64,000 nt of DNA. Source: Xanthobacter dioxanivorans (GTDB lineage Bacteria > Pseudomonadota > Alphaproteobacteria > Rhizobiales > Xanthobacteraceae). The first letter of the stretch is position 1; each line of letters opens with the position of its first letter. The notes under the pieces are model-generated. The model was not told the DNA's origin. It ran no database searches and saw nothing but the letters and a program-made list of their open reading frames with translations. The position numbers and the translations under genes are program-made. Positions 9,277 to 17,702 of the stretch are shown piece after piece. The stretch spans positions 83,893 to 147,892 of the forward strand of contig NZ_CP063363.1 in the NCBI RefSeq assembly GCF_016807805.1, written 5' to 3'.

Positions 9277-9587
9277 ATGGCGCGCAAGACGATCGAACAG
9301 CGGTTGGCCGAGCTGGATGCGCAGCGCGCCACGCTCAAGGCCCGGCTCGGCTCGGCAAACAGGAGCGCGCCAACGATACCCGCCGCAAGGTGCTGCTCGG
9401 CGCGCTCGTTCTGCATCGCCTCGAAAGCGGCAAGGATGAGGAATTTTCCCGACGCCTCCGCGAATGGCTCAAGCGCGAGCTGCCCGACTTCCTGACGCGC
9501 CCTGGCGATAAGGAACTCTTTGCCGATCTGATCGCCAACGCGCCGGCCAGGGAGACAACAGACAGCGCCGGGGGGGCCGCCTCATGA
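9277..9587 (+). pseudogene. traD: conjugal transfer protein TraD, frameshifted by a 5-bp duplication
   Basis: The N-terminal frame from ATG 9277 reads MARKTIEQRLAELDAQRATL, typical of the small TraC/TraD proteins of Ti-type systems. The second half (VLLGALVLHRLESGKDEEFS onward) is in another frame and ends at 9587. The break coincides with a tandem GGCTC GGCTC at 9344-9353; removing one copy restores one continuous frame of about 100 residues (RLGKQERANDTRRKVLLG). The downstream piece could still be made from GTG 9390 (65 residues). The stop overlaps the traG start, as expected for a traD-traG operon. These small proteins are thought to assist the relaxosome or coupling protein. Confidence 0.7.
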
Positions 9588-11248
9588 ATCAGGCGACGTT
9601 AGCCTGGGCCGCGTTCAAGAACATGATGCGGCAGGCTGCGCGTGATCCGCTATGGGCGTTCCTATCCCTGCTCGCCCTGCCCTTCCGCATCTGGAAACCG
9701 CTTCTCGGGCTTCTGTTCATCCTCATCATAACCCTGTTCGTGGTCGGCTTCGGCGGCCGGTTCTTCCTCGAACAAATGGGCTTCGGCCCCGGCTCGGTTC
9801 CCTTCATCGCGCTCGATCTCGTCACGCTGCTGGTGCTGGCCGCGATCACCTTCCGGCTCGTCACCAATCCGCTGATTATCCATTTCGGGGATATGGACGG
9901 CGAAACCCACGGCTCGGCCCGCTTCGCCACCGACAAGGAAACCGCCGCCCTTGCCCGCGCCGATTCCGGCCTGCTGATCGGCCGCGACGGCAAAACGGGA
10001 AAGCTCCTGCGCTATGACGGCCCGGCCCACCTGCTGACGATGGCCCCGACGCGCACCGGCAAAGGGGTGGGAACCATCATCCCTAACCTGCTCACGGCCG
10101 ACCGCTCCGTGATCTGCATCGACCCCAAGGGCGAAAATGCCAAGATCGCCGGCCACGCCCGCCAGACCTTCGGCCCGGTCCACGTCCTCGACCCCTTCGG
10201 CGTCACCGGCCAGCCCTCGGCCGCCTTCAATCCTCTCGACCAGCTCGACCCGGCCGGCCTCGATGTCGCGGAAGATGCAAGCACCTTGGCCGACGCCCTC
10301 GTGTTCGATGAACCGGGCATGGCCGGCGAGGCGCATTGGAACGAGGAAGCCAAGGCGCTCATTGCCGGCCTGATCCTCCATATTGCCGCCAGCGAGCCGC
10401 GCGACAGGCGAAACCTCGCTACCCTGCGCGAAGCTCTCACCCTCGCCCCTGAAGCCTTCGCGGCGCTCCTGAAGGACATGCAGGCGTCAACGGCCGCCGG
10501 CGGCCTGATCGCCCGCGCCGCAAACCGCCACCTCGGCAAATCCGACCGGGAAGCGGCCGGCGTCCTCTCGGCCGCGCAGCGCCATACCCATTTCCTCGAC
10601 AGCCCCCGCATGGTCGCGGTCCTCGGCCGATCCGATTTCCGCTTTGCCAATCTCAAGCGCCGCAACGCCTCGGTGTTCCTCGTCCTGCCGCCCGATCGCC
10701 TCGCCACCTATTCCCGCTGGCTGCGTCTGCTCGTCGCGCAAAGCCTGACCGACATGGCGCGCGACCCCGCCAAGCCGGCCGTGCCGGTCCTCTACCTGCT
10801 GGATGAGTTCGCCGCCCTCGGCCACCTCGCCCCCGTCGAGCGCGCAATGGGCCTCATGGCCGGCTATGGCGTCCAGCTCTGGCCGATCCTGCAAGACGTT
10901 CACCAGCTCCGCGCCACCTACGGGCAACGCGCCGGAACCTTCCTGTCAAACGCCGGCGTCCTACAGGTGTTCGGTGTCAACGATCACGACAGCGCCCGCC
11001 TCGTCTCCGATCTGCTCGGGCAGGAAACCGTGGTGTTCCAGACCATGAGCCGGGCGCTCGATTCCGAAAAATCCGGCCTCTCCTATGGCGAGCAACACAC
11101 GGCCCGGCCGCTGCTGACCCCCGATGAGGTCCGCAACCTGCCGCAGCATGTCGAATTGCTGTTCCTCGCCGGGCAACGGCCGATCGTCGCCGGCAAGCTC
11201 GCCTATTACGCCGATGCAGAATTCCGGGGGCTGTTCGACCAAGCATAA
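9584..11248 (+). CDS. traG: type IV coupling protein TraG (VirD4 family)
   Basis: TraG is the membrane ATPase that links the relaxosome to the type IV secretion channel and drives DNA export. The 554-residue product has two N-terminal membrane helices (about residues 40-62 and 72-90), then Walker A in MAPTRTGKGVGTIIPNLL and the conserved VICIDPKGENA. The Walker B region is VLYLLDEFAALGHL, followed by LSNAGVLQVFGVND and a C-terminal segment ending in YADAEFRGLFDQA. The gene is intact. Its ATG overlaps the traD stop by four bases. It is a short VirD4-type protein, typical of plasmids that carry a relaxase and coupling protein without their own mating-pair genes; no trb/virB genes are attached to this module. 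Confidence 0.92.
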   Translation: MNQATLAWAAFKNMMRQAARDPLWAFLSLLALPFRIWKPLLGLLFILIITLFVVGFGGRFFLEQMGFGPGSVPFIALDLVTLLVLAAITFRLVTNPLIIHFGDMDGETHGSARFATDKETAALARADSGLLIGRDGKTGKLLRYDGPAHLLTMAPTRTGKGVGTIIPNLLTADRSVICIDPKGENAKIAGHARQTFGPVHVLDPFGVTGQPSAAFNPLDQLDPAGLDVAEDASTLADALVFDEPGMAGEAHWNEEAKALIAGLILHIAASEPRDRRNLATLREALTLAPEAFAALLKDMQASTAAGGLIARAANRHLGKSDREAAGVLSAAQRHTHFLDSPRMVAVLGRSDFRFANLKRRNASVFLVLPPDRLATYSRWLRLLVAQSLTDMARDPAKPAVPVLYLLDEFAALGHLAPVERAMGLMAGYGVQLWPILQDVHQLRATYGQRAGTFLSNAGVLQVFGVNDHDSARLVSDLLGQETVVFQTMSRALDSEKSGLSYGEQHTARPLLTPDEVRNLPQHVELLFLAGQRPIVAGKLAYYADAEFRGLFDQA

Positions 11249-11259
11249 AGGATGAAACC

Positions 11260-11649
11260 ATGACCGACACCGATGCGCCCGAATGGCCCGATCCCGCCGA
11301 CAAGGCCCATGCCGTTGAACAGGCCAAGCAGCTCCGTGACCAGGCCGCCAAGGGCGGCTTGCGGTTTGAAGCCTATCTGCCGCCGTCGCTGGCCCTGTGG
11401 CTGCTCGATCTGATCGAACAGGACACGTTCCTTGATCCGTCCGAAGCCGTGTTCGTGATCCTGGGCGAGCATAAGGAGCTGGCACCCCATGCCGATCTGC
11501 GCCGGGAACTACTCAAGCGCCGCATACAGGTGGCGGCCGATGATTCCCGACCGGGTATTTCGATGGAAGAAATGAAAGCCCTACTGCGCGAAAAGCGCGA
11601 AGCCCCCCTGCCCGAGCCGGCCAGATGGGAAAAGCGGTCCCGGCGCTGA
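11260..11649 (+). CDS. small protein downstream of traG, ParD-like
   Basis: The frame encodes 129 residues, mostly helical. A central segment (FEAYLPPSLALWLLDLIEQD, then FLDPSEAVFVILGEHKEL) resembles ribbon-helix-helix antitoxins of the ParD type, as does the tail GISMEEMKALLREKRE. It starts 11 bases after traG with a good ribosome site (AAAGGA), so it belongs to the traG operon. No toxin gene follows, so it may be an orphan regulator or a transfer accessory protein rather than a true antitoxin. The assignment is tentative. Confidence 0.45.
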   Translation: MTDTDAPEWPDPADKAHAVEQAKQLRDQAAKGGLRFEAYLPPSLALWLLDLIEQDTFLDPSEAVFVILGEHKELAPHADLRRELLKRRIQVAADDSRPGISMEEMKALLREKREAPLPEPARWEKRSRR

Positions 11650-11772
11650 CGCACCGGGGCTTCTCTCTTGCGGCCCTCCGGTCACTTCGGCGCTATGTGG
11701 GAGCGCGTTCCCTCCGGGCCGGGGCCGGCTGCTCGCCGGCATCGCTCAACCAGGCCACACCCGCGACGCTAG

Positions 11773-11822
11773 CCCCCGGCCGTCCCGCTCTCATCATCTA
11801 GGGCCGTAGGGACGGCCGGGGG
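11773..11822. terminator. 14-bp perfect stem hairpin
   Basis: CCCCCGGCCGTCCC (11773-11786) and GGGACGGCCGGGGG (11809-11822) are perfectly complementary around a 22-base loop. It lies between the end of the traG operon and the convergent HigBA-like pair, so a bidirectional terminator is likely, though there is no T-run. A replication-related structure is an alternative. No gene is seen in 11650-11875. Confidence 0.5.
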
Positions 11823-11865
11823 CGGGATGCAGGCAGACAACTTGCCAAATTGCTTGTTTGCCAAC

Positions 11866-11875
11866 TTGCCAGCAA
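11866..11875. repeat. TTGCCAGCAA palindrome, copy 1
   Basis: First copy of a 10-bp motif (TTGCCAGCAA or its complement TTGCTGGCAA) that recurs around the parA module up to 13683. It lies just beyond the 3' end of the HigA-like gene. Confidence 0.6.
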
Positions 11876-12193
11876 TCAGGCAATCGCCTCAAGGCCCCTT
11901 TTCTGAATAACGGTCAGCAGCCGCAGCGCCGGGCCGCCGGGCTTCTTCACCCCACGTTCCCAATCTGACACCAGCCCCTTACTCACGTTGAGATAGCGGG
12001 CAAAGACAGGCTGCGAGATACGCTCACGCTCACGAATAGAACGGATTTCCTCGGGGGTCAGCGGCTCAACGGTTGTCAGACACCCCTCGTCAAATTCGCG
12101 CATCGTCTGCTTGTCGATCGCGCCGGACTCATAGAAGCCTTCCATCATCTCATGGACGGCCGCCAGAGCTTCACTCTTGTAAGTCTTGCTCAT
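11876..12193 (-). CDS. HigA-like helix-turn-helix antitoxin
   Basis: The 105-residue protein has a C-terminal HTH of the Xre/HigA type: LTPEEIRSIRERERISQPVF, then ARYLNVSKGLVSDWERGVKK, and a closing helix GPALRLLTVIQKRGLEAIA. The N-terminal 40 residues would contact the toxin. It overlaps the upstream toxin gene by 23 bases, the usual toxin-first order of higBA modules. It probably neutralises the partner and represses the operon promoter. A close relative pair lies at 57853-58540, whose antitoxin shares the SQPVFARYLN segment. Confidence 0.8.
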   Translation of the reverse strand: MSKTYKSEALAAVHEMMEGFYESGAIDKQTMREFDEGCLTTVEPLTPEEIRSIRERERISQPVFARYLNVSKGLVSDWERGVKKPGGPALRLLTVIQKRGLEAIA

Positions 12194-12560
12194 CGCAATT
12201 CACCTCGAACATTCGACCCGCAGCAACTTCCGCGTCCATCTGCGCATCTGCAAACCCCAAGACCAGCTTTGCGGCCTTCTTCAAGTAGGCTTCTTCCGCA
12301 TCATCAAGGTTCGCCATATCGCTCTTGGCAAACCCGAACGCGAAAACCGCCCTCGTCTCCGCGCGGAAGAAAACCAGCGTTCGGAAGCCGCCAGACTTTC
12401 CAGCGCCGGGCCGCGCTACTCGTTGCTTGATAAGGCCGGCCCCTAGATCGGCGTCGATCTGGCCGCGCTCAGCCCGCTCTACAGCCTCACAAAGCATCGC
12501 GTCAGAGATTTTCTCCTTTCGGGCAAACTTGTGAAACCGGCTGTTTTTGAAAACCCTCAC
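12171..12560 (-). CDS. RelE/HigB-like toxin
   Basis: The protein has the type II RelE-superfamily pattern of HigB-like mRNA interferases: KNSRFHKFARKEKISDAML, a basic beta-strand region (LIKQRVARPGAGKSGGFRTL), then FFRAETRAVFAFGFAKSDMA and a C-terminal helix. The Lys/Arg-rich strands and FAKSD motif are those seen in HigB-like toxins. I chose GTG at 12558-12560 (129 residues) because GAGGAA stands just upstream; an upstream GTG at 12590 would add ten residues. It is followed by the overlapping antitoxin gene. The module probably stabilises the plasmid. Confidence 0.78.
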   Translation of the reverse strand: MRVFKNSRFHKFARKEKISDAMLCEAVERAERGQIDADLGAGLIKQRVARPGAGKSGGFRTLVFFRAETRAVFAFGFAKSDMANLDDAEEAYLKKAAKLVLGFADAQMDAEVAAGRMFEVNCDEQDLQE

Positions 12561-12628
12561 GCGACTTCCTCGCCCCTGAATGTATGACACATAGCGTTAC
12601 ACTTCAAGGCCCTTACCGCATCGCCGCT

Positions 12629-12662
12629 TTGCTGGCAATCAAGCACTATGTTTTGCCAGCAA
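12629..12662. repeat. TTGCTGGCAA / TTGCCAGCAA pair downstream of the RHH gene
   Basis: TTGCTGGCAA at 12629-12638 and TTGCCAGCAA at 12653-12662 face each other 14 bases apart, at the 3' end of the ribbon-helix-helix gene. They belong to the repeat family of the par module. Confidence 0.6.
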
Positions 12663-12920
12663 GTCAGCAAGCGCCTCGCGCATGAGGTCTTCAATGGAGC
12701 GGTCGGTGTCGGCTGACAGCCGCTTAACACGGCGATGTTCCTCCGGCTCGACCACGACTGTCACCCGCTTCATTCCGGCCCGCGTGGCGGCATGGTAACG
12801 CTTACCCTCGGCACGATCCGGGGTCGGCGCGGGGGCGGATTCCGCGATAGGCGCAACAGGCGGCGTGGTCTGCGCGCCCACGGCCTTCATGCTCGCGGCT
12901 AAACTCGGTCTTTTCGACAT
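12639..12920 (-). CDS. ribbon-helix-helix partner of ParA (ParG/ParB-like)
   Basis: The 93-residue product has a flexible Pro/Ala-rich N-terminus (about residues 15-38) and a C-terminal ribbon-helix-helix domain: MKRVTVVVEPEEHRRVKRLS (beta-strand plus helix 1), then DRSIEDLMREALADLLAKH (helix 2). In small plasmid partition systems such proteins bind the centromere and stimulate the ParA ATPase through their N-terminal tail. It follows parA on the same strand with a 72-base gap that contains two of the 10-bp palindromes. Together they form a type Ib-like partition cassette. Confidence 0.75.
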   Translation of the reverse strand: MSKRPSLAASMKAVGAQTTPPVAPIAESAPAPTPDRAEGKRYHAATRAGMKRVTVVVEPEEHRRVKRLSADTDRSIEDLMREALADLLAKHSA

Positions 12921-12945
12921 GGTTTTATCCCATCAAACTGCCAGT

Positions 12946-12980
12946 TTGCCAGCAATACCATTATGCCTTATTGCTGGCAA
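12946..12980. promoter_or_regulatory. palindrome pair between parA and its partner
   Basis: TTGCCAGCAA (12946-12955) and TTGCTGGCAA (12971-12980) lie in the gap between the two par genes. The second is inside a 23-bp stretch starting TGCCTTATTGCTGG that recurs upstream of parA near 13667. Likely binding sites for the RHH protein (operator and/or centromere). Confidence 0.55.
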
Positions 12981-12992
12981 TACAGCTTGCCG

Positions 12993-13616
12993 TCAAATCA
13001 GCAATTGGCCTCTAAGCCAGGTCAGCAATTCGGACACTTCCTCGCTGGCTTTGCCGGCCGGCTCATACTCCGGAGCGGTTTTGCCGGCCGTGAGCGCATG
13101 TCCGAAAGCCGCCCGCTGCTGGAAGGCGACGGGGGCAACCTCCAAGCCGTGAACCTGAACGGCTTCCCGCGCATCGGCCAGAAGCTGCGTGGCACGCGGC
13201 GGCACGGCGTTCAAAACGACAAAGGCCGGCTTTTGGGCGAGTTTCACCAGCTCGGCCGTGCTTCCGATCGCGCGAAGATCGAGGATTCCGGCTCGGCACG
13301 GGATCAACACCATGTCGGACGATCGCGTTGCCGCCATTGCGGCCGCTTCCGAGTGCGGCGCGGTGTCGATCACGACCAGCTCGGCCCCGCCATCGGTCGC
13401 GGCCTGCAAGCCTTGCGGCAAACGAGTGTGAGGAAGCGCGACGACAACCGGGGCCTCACCTTGTCGGCTATCGCCCCATCCGGCGGCGCTTGCCTGGGGG
13501 TCAAGGTCGATGATAGCGGCGGGAAGCCCGGCCGCCTCGGCGGCCGTAGCAAGGTGCAAGGCGAGGGTGGTTTTTCCAGCCCCGCCTTTTTGGCTGACTA
13601 TGGCGATTGTTTTCAT
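12993..13616 (-). CDS. parA: ParA/ParF-type partition ATPase
   Basis: This 207-residue protein is a small ParA ATPase that moves plasmids to daughter cells on the nucleoid. The deviant Walker A motif (SQKGGAGKTTLALHLA, residues 8-23) is intact with the signature lysine, followed by IIDLDPQASAAGWGD (Walker A') and LVVIDTAPHSE (Walker B). Its length and lack of an N-terminal HTH place it with the short ParF-like group. It precedes the ribbon-helix-helix gene and is flanked upstream by two copies of the TTGCTGGCA motif, which suggests autoregulation through the RHH partner. Confidence 0.88.
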   Translation of the reverse strand: MKTIAIVSQKGGAGKTTLALHLATAAEAAGLPAAIIDLDPQASAAGWGDSRQGEAPVVVALPHTRLPQGLQAATDGGAELVVIDTAPHSEAAAMAATRSSDMVLIPCRAGILDLRAIGSTAELVKLAQKPAFVVLNAVPPRATQLLADAREAVQVHGLEVAPVAFQQRAAFGHALTAGKTAPEYEPAGKASEEVSELLTWLRGQLLI

Positions 13617-13617
13617 A

Positions 13618-13683
13618 TTGCTGGCATAGCAGCAAACCGCATTGACGGCAAGAATTTTTGCTTAAATGCCTTATTGCTGGCAA
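13618..13683. promoter_or_regulatory. two TTGCTGGCA motifs upstream of parA
   Basis: TTGCTGGCAT at 13618-13627 touches the parA start and TTGCTGGCAA occupies 13674-13683. Their position makes them candidate operators or parS elements of the partition module. Confidence 0.55.
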
Positions 13684-13790
13684 TACAGCAAATATTAAGC
13701 CCCGCCCTTGCCCCTCGCTCCCTCTCGAAAGCCCGTAGGACGGTTGCCGCCGGCGCGAACGTGGCGGTTTTGCTGTGAGGGTGCCGCCTC

Positions 13791-13843
13791 CCGATCCGCC
13801 TTATACGCGGATCGGAACCGCCGCAGGGCTGCGCAAGCAGCCC
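13791..13843. terminator. two consecutive hairpins between repA and parA
   Basis: CCGATCCGC/GCGGATCGG (13791-13799 and 13807-13815) and GGGCTGC/GCAGCCC (13826-13832 and 13837-13843, GCAA tetraloop) are both perfect. They lie just downstream of the repA stop and probably terminate repA transcription. Between them and parA, 13684-13790 shows nothing else recognisable. Confidence 0.55.
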
Positions 13844-13859
13844 GAACAGCGGCGACCGC

Positions 13860-14514
13860 TTATGTTTGCCCTCTTAGATAAAGATCAGATGGGGATTCAG
13901 TCTGGTTATCGGACTCACGTTTCATCACACTCTTTGCCAGCATCACGAGGGCCTTACCGAGCGGGCTATCGCCGGTGTCGAGCTGCGTCCGCTCATCGAG
14001 GGGCAGGGTGGTCTTGTAGGCGTCGATTGCCTCGCTCCATGCCTGCTGATCCTGTCCATGATCAGCAGGCGGGGGCGGGGCCTTGCCGAACCTGCCGAGA
14101 AACTGACGGGCCTTTTCCGGCAAGGACAGGCGATAGGCGTTGCTCGTCTGCTGGACCTGTGGGCCGCGCCCCTCGTTGCCGGTCGGCTCGTAGCGCCGCA
14201 GCCAGTCGATGAAACCATGCGCCCGCAGGTTCTTCAGCGCCCGCACGATCGTATCGCGCGACCGGCCTAGCCGATCCATGATCGTGGTGATTGACGGCTC
14301 TAACCGGCCGGTGCGGAAGTCTATGAGATTGACGAACAGCCGCAGCACGTCGAGCGCCACCGATCCTAGCGGGCCGCTTCGCTCGCCCTTCTCGTGCAAG
14401 CCGGCCTCATTGTAGATTTCGGCCGCCTTCAAGATTGCCTGAACGTCCTTGCGCGTCGTCGGCCGCCATATCCGGCCCTCCGATCGGCCCCGGATATGAC
14501 TATGCCGGCGAACT
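13860..14514 (-). pseudogene. repA: plasmid replication initiator RepA, 5' end removed by a transposon
   Basis: The conserved part begins around SEGRIWRPTTRKDVQAILKA and contains a winged-helix core: LFVNLIDFRTGRLEPSITTI, then DRLGRSRDTIVRALKNLRAH and FIDWLRRYEPTGNEGRGPQV, with a C-terminal tail ending in ESPSDLYLRGQT. It resembles RepA-like initiators of small alphaproteobacterial plasmids that lie beside ParA/RHH cassettes. The frame stays open past 14514, but those residues are encoded by the Tn3-family inverted repeat, so the native N-terminus has been cut away. The truncated protein may start internally; whether it still initiates replication is unknown. Confidence 0.7.
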
Positions 14515-14552
14515 GGGATCAGAACAAGAGCTGTGCAGAATCGTACGCTAAG
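14515..14552 (+). repeat. left terminal inverted repeat of the Tn3-family element
   Basis: Begins GGGATCAGAACAAGAGCTG and includes AATCGTACGCTAAG, which is repeated inverted at 17703-17740. Confidence 0.85.
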
Positions 14553-14707
14553 GTCGAACGAAGCGTGAACCGAGATTCTTGTGTCTCGCGATTTCCAGGC
14601 GCGCCGTCTGATCCCAGTGGAAAACCGTGGCAGTAGGATAGCTGCTGTTTCCACATCCAGTCAGCTCGGCAACATTGAGCGGGAGTTGGTGTGTGCGGAG
14701 TTGAGCA

Positions 14708-17683
14708 GTGGCCAGGCGCAAGATTCTCAAAGCTCAGGATCGTCGGGAGCTTTTCGATATTCCGGCTGATGAGGACAGTCTAATCCGACACTATTCATTG
14801 TCCGCGTCGGATCGCCTCGAAATTGACCTTCGCAGGCGCGAGCACAATAAGCTCGGCTTCGCTGTTCAGCTTTGCGTGATGCGACATCCGGGCCGGGTGC
14901 TGGCCGCAGGCGAAATTCCGCCGCGTGCGATGCTGAAATATGTGGCCGACCAGATCGGCGCCGATCCCACTGCGTTTACAATCTATGCCCGCCGGGAAGA
15001 GACGCGCCGCGATCACATTGCGCGCCTGATGATCTATCTCGGCGTCAGAAGCGCGACAGCTCAGGATCGTCGCGCGGGGCTGTTGTCGGCAATTGAGGCG
15101 GCCACGATGTCCGACAGCGGCGCTTCGATTGTGAATGCCATTGTCGCCACGATGCGAGAACGCGGAGCCCTGTTGCCCGCGGTGGAGATCATCGAGCGAA
15201 TGGCGCTTGCGGCCCGCGCCATAGCTCGCCGTCGCGCGGAGACAGCGCTTATCGACGGTCTCACACCTGAGAAGCTGCTGGCTCTCGACAAGCTGCTCGA
15301 GGTTGATGCGGCGGTCGGCCAGACTCGCTTCCATTGGTTGCGGTCCGCGCCGGAAGCGCCCGCAGCTTCAAATCTGGTAGGACTGACTGAACGAATTGCC
15401 TTCCTGCGCACGCTCGGGATCGATCCCGGTTTGCGGGCGCGCGTGGCATCCGGGCGGTGGGACCAAATGGTCCGTGAGGGCAATGCCACACCGGCGTGGC
15501 TGGCCAACGACTTCAATGCCAGCCGTCGCCACGCCCTGATTGTCGCGCAGGTGATCAAGCTCGGCGAGAAGCTAACCGATGATGCCGTTACGATGTTCAT
15601 CAAGCTGATCGGGCGGCTGTTCTCCCAGGCGCACAGTCGCAAGAAACGGCGGCACATGGACCAACGGACAGACACCTCCAAGGCCCTGCGTATGTTCCTC
15701 GATACGATAACAGCGCTGCAATCGGCCAACGATCGGGGTCAGGACGCGCTTGAGGTTCTTGACCAAAAGGTCGGTTGGCACCGGCTGCTTCGAATGAAGC
15801 CTGAGCTTGCAGCAATGGTCGAGGACAACGAGGCATCCCCGCTGGTCCTGGCGGCCGAGCAGTATGGTGGCGTCCTCAAATACGCGACGGCGTTCCTGGC
15901 AACCTTTACGTTCCGTTCAGCGCGCCGCCACGATTCTCTGCTCACAGCTATTGCGATGCTCCGAAGGCTTCATTCGGAGGGACGGCGCACACTGCCCGAG
16001 CGTGTTCCGACCAGCCATCTCAGTCCAACCGATCGGAAACTGATCTTTGGGCAGCAGAAGCCCGATCGTCGGCTCTATGAGATAGCCACGCTCGCCGCAT
16101 TGCGCGAGCGCCTTCGCTCGGCGGATATCTGGGTGGAGGGCAGCCGCTCGTTCCGCCCGATCGACGACCACCTCATGCCGCGATCTACGTTCACCGCGAT
16201 GAAGGAAGAGGATCGGCTTGGCCTTGGTGTGGGCAGTGACGGCGCCGCTTGGCTGAACGAAGTAATGCAGGTGCTGGACTTCAATCTGAAGCGCCTGGCC
16301 TATCGCGCTCGCGCTGGTAAGCTCAAGGGTGTTCGTCTCGAAGCGGGAACGCTGATCGTGACGCCGACCGTCGGCGACGTTCCTGCGGCAGCCGAAGAAC
16401 TGAACGCAGAGATCAGCGAGATGTATCCGCTTGTCGAAGTTCCTGATCTCCTTAGGGAAGTGCATGATTGGACGGGCTTTGCCGATCACTTCACACATGT
16501 CCGCACGGGTGACGCCCCACGGAATGTCTCCGCCATGCTGGCCGGCATCTTGGCCGATGCAACCAATCTTGGTCCGAAGCGGATGGCCGGCGCCTCCAAG
16601 GGCATCAGCGCCCATCAGATTGGCTGGATGCGCACCTTCCATGCCCGATCAGAAACCTATCGCGCCGCTCAGGCCTGCATCACCGACGCCCATACCGGTC
16701 ACCCGCATTCCCGTCTGTGGGGCAACGGAACGACCGCGTCGTCCGACGGACAGTTCTTCCGTGTGAGCGACCGAGCGGCAAAACGCGGCGACGTCAACCT
16801 GCACTATGGCAGCGAGCCGGGATCGAAATTCTACAGCCACCTGTCGGACCAGTACGGCTATTTCAGCATTTTGCCGATCAGCCCCACGGAAAGCGAAGCG
16901 GCCTATGTGCTCGATGGCCTGTTTGACCAAGATACGATCCTGGATATCCAGGAGCATTTTACTGACACTGGTGGCGCGAGCGATCACGTCTTCGGGCTGT
17001 TCGCCCTGATCGGCAAACGCTTCGCGCCTCGATTGCGCAATCTCAAAGATCGAAAGTTCCACACATTCGAGAAGGGCGATGCCTACCCGGCGCTGACGAA
17101 CCACATCGGGGCTCCGATTAACACCGCGTTGATTCTCGATCGTTGGGACGATCTGCTCCATCTGGCAGCCTCGATCACGACGCGCTCCGTCGTCCCCTCG
17201 ACCATCCTCAAAAAGCTCTCGGCGTCTCCGATGGAAAGCCAGCTGGCAAAGGCGCTGCGGGAACTCGGCCGGATTGAGCGCTCGCTGTTCATGATCGAAT
17301 GGTATTCGAGCCCAGCCTTGCGCCGACGGTGCCAAGCCGGCCTCAACAAGGGTGAGGCAGCGCATAAGCTCAAACGCGCGGTGTTCTTCCACGAGCGCGG
17401 CGAAATCCGTGACCGTTCATTCGAGAGCCAAGCATTCCGCGCGTCTGGCCTCAATCTTGTCGTCAGCGCCATCGTGCACTGGAACACCGTCTATCTCGAC
17501 CGCGCTGTCACTCATCTGAAGCGAGACGGCAGAAACATTCCCGACACGCTGCTCAAGCACGTCTCGCCGCTCAGTTGGGAACACATCAACCTGACCGGCA
17601 TCTACACCTGGGATACTGAGCACCAGATGCCCGAAGGCTTCCGATCGCTTCGCTTGCAAGCCCCAGTCCGGCGAGTAGCATGA
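14708..17683 (+). CDS. tnpA: Tn3-family transposase TnpA
   Basis: The 991-residue protein has the full length of Tn3-type transposases. The N-terminal region (RHYSLSASDRLEIDLRRREH) is the DUF4158 DNA-binding domain. The C-terminal half is the DDE_Tnp_Tn3 domain, including GNGTTASSDGQFFRVSDRAA, LHYGSEPGSKFYSHLSDQYG, and the closing HVSPLSWEHINLTGIYTW. Start is GTG 14708, preceded by 190 bases of element end. It performs replicative transposition, which joins donor and target as a cointegrate; no resolvase is encoded to separate them. The frame is intact, so the enzyme may be active. Confidence 0.93.
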   Translation: MARRKILKAQDRRELFDIPADEDSLIRHYSLSASDRLEIDLRRREHNKLGFAVQLCVMRHPGRVLAAGEIPPRAMLKYVADQIGADPTAFTIYARREETRRDHIARLMIYLGVRSATAQDRRAGLLSAIEAATMSDSGASIVNAIVATMRERGALLPAVEIIERMALAARAIARRRAETALIDGLTPEKLLALDKLLEVDAAVGQTRFHWLRSAPEAPAASNLVGLTERIAFLRTLGIDPGLRARVASGRWDQMVREGNATPAWLANDFNASRRHALIVAQVIKLGEKLTDDAVTMFIKLIGRLFSQAHSRKKRRHMDQRTDTSKALRMFLDTITALQSANDRGQDALEVLDQKVGWHRLLRMKPELAAMVEDNEASPLVLAAEQYGGVLKYATAFLATFTFRSARRHDSLLTAIAMLRRLHSEGRRTLPERVPTSHLSPTDRKLIFGQQKPDRRLYEIATLAALRERLRSADIWVEGSRSFRPIDDHLMPRSTFTAMKEEDRLGLGVGSDGAAWLNEVMQVLDFNLKRLAYRARAGKLKGVRLEAGTLIVTPTVGDVPAAAEELNAEISEMYPLVEVPDLLREVHDWTGFADHFTHVRTGDAPRNVSAMLAGILADATNLGPKRMAGASKGISAHQIGWMRTFHARSETYRAAQACITDAHTGHPHSRLWGNGTTASSDGQFFRVSDRAAKRGDVNLHYGSEPGSKFYSHLSDQYGYFSILPISPTESEAAYVLDGLFDQDTILDIQEHFTDTGGASDHVFGLFALIGKRFAPRLRNLKDRKFHTFEKGDAYPALTNHIGAPINTALILDRWDDLLHLAASITTRSVVPSTILKKLSASPMESQLAKALRELGRIERSLFMIEWYSSPALRRRCQAGLNKGEAAHKLKRAVFFHERGEIRDRSFESQAFRASGLNLVVSAIVHWNTVYLDRAVTHLKRDGRNIPDTLLKHVSPLSWEHINLTGIYTWDTEHQMPEGFRSLRLQAPVRRVA

Positions 17684-17702
17684 TGTTCATGATTCGTTCG
17701 GC

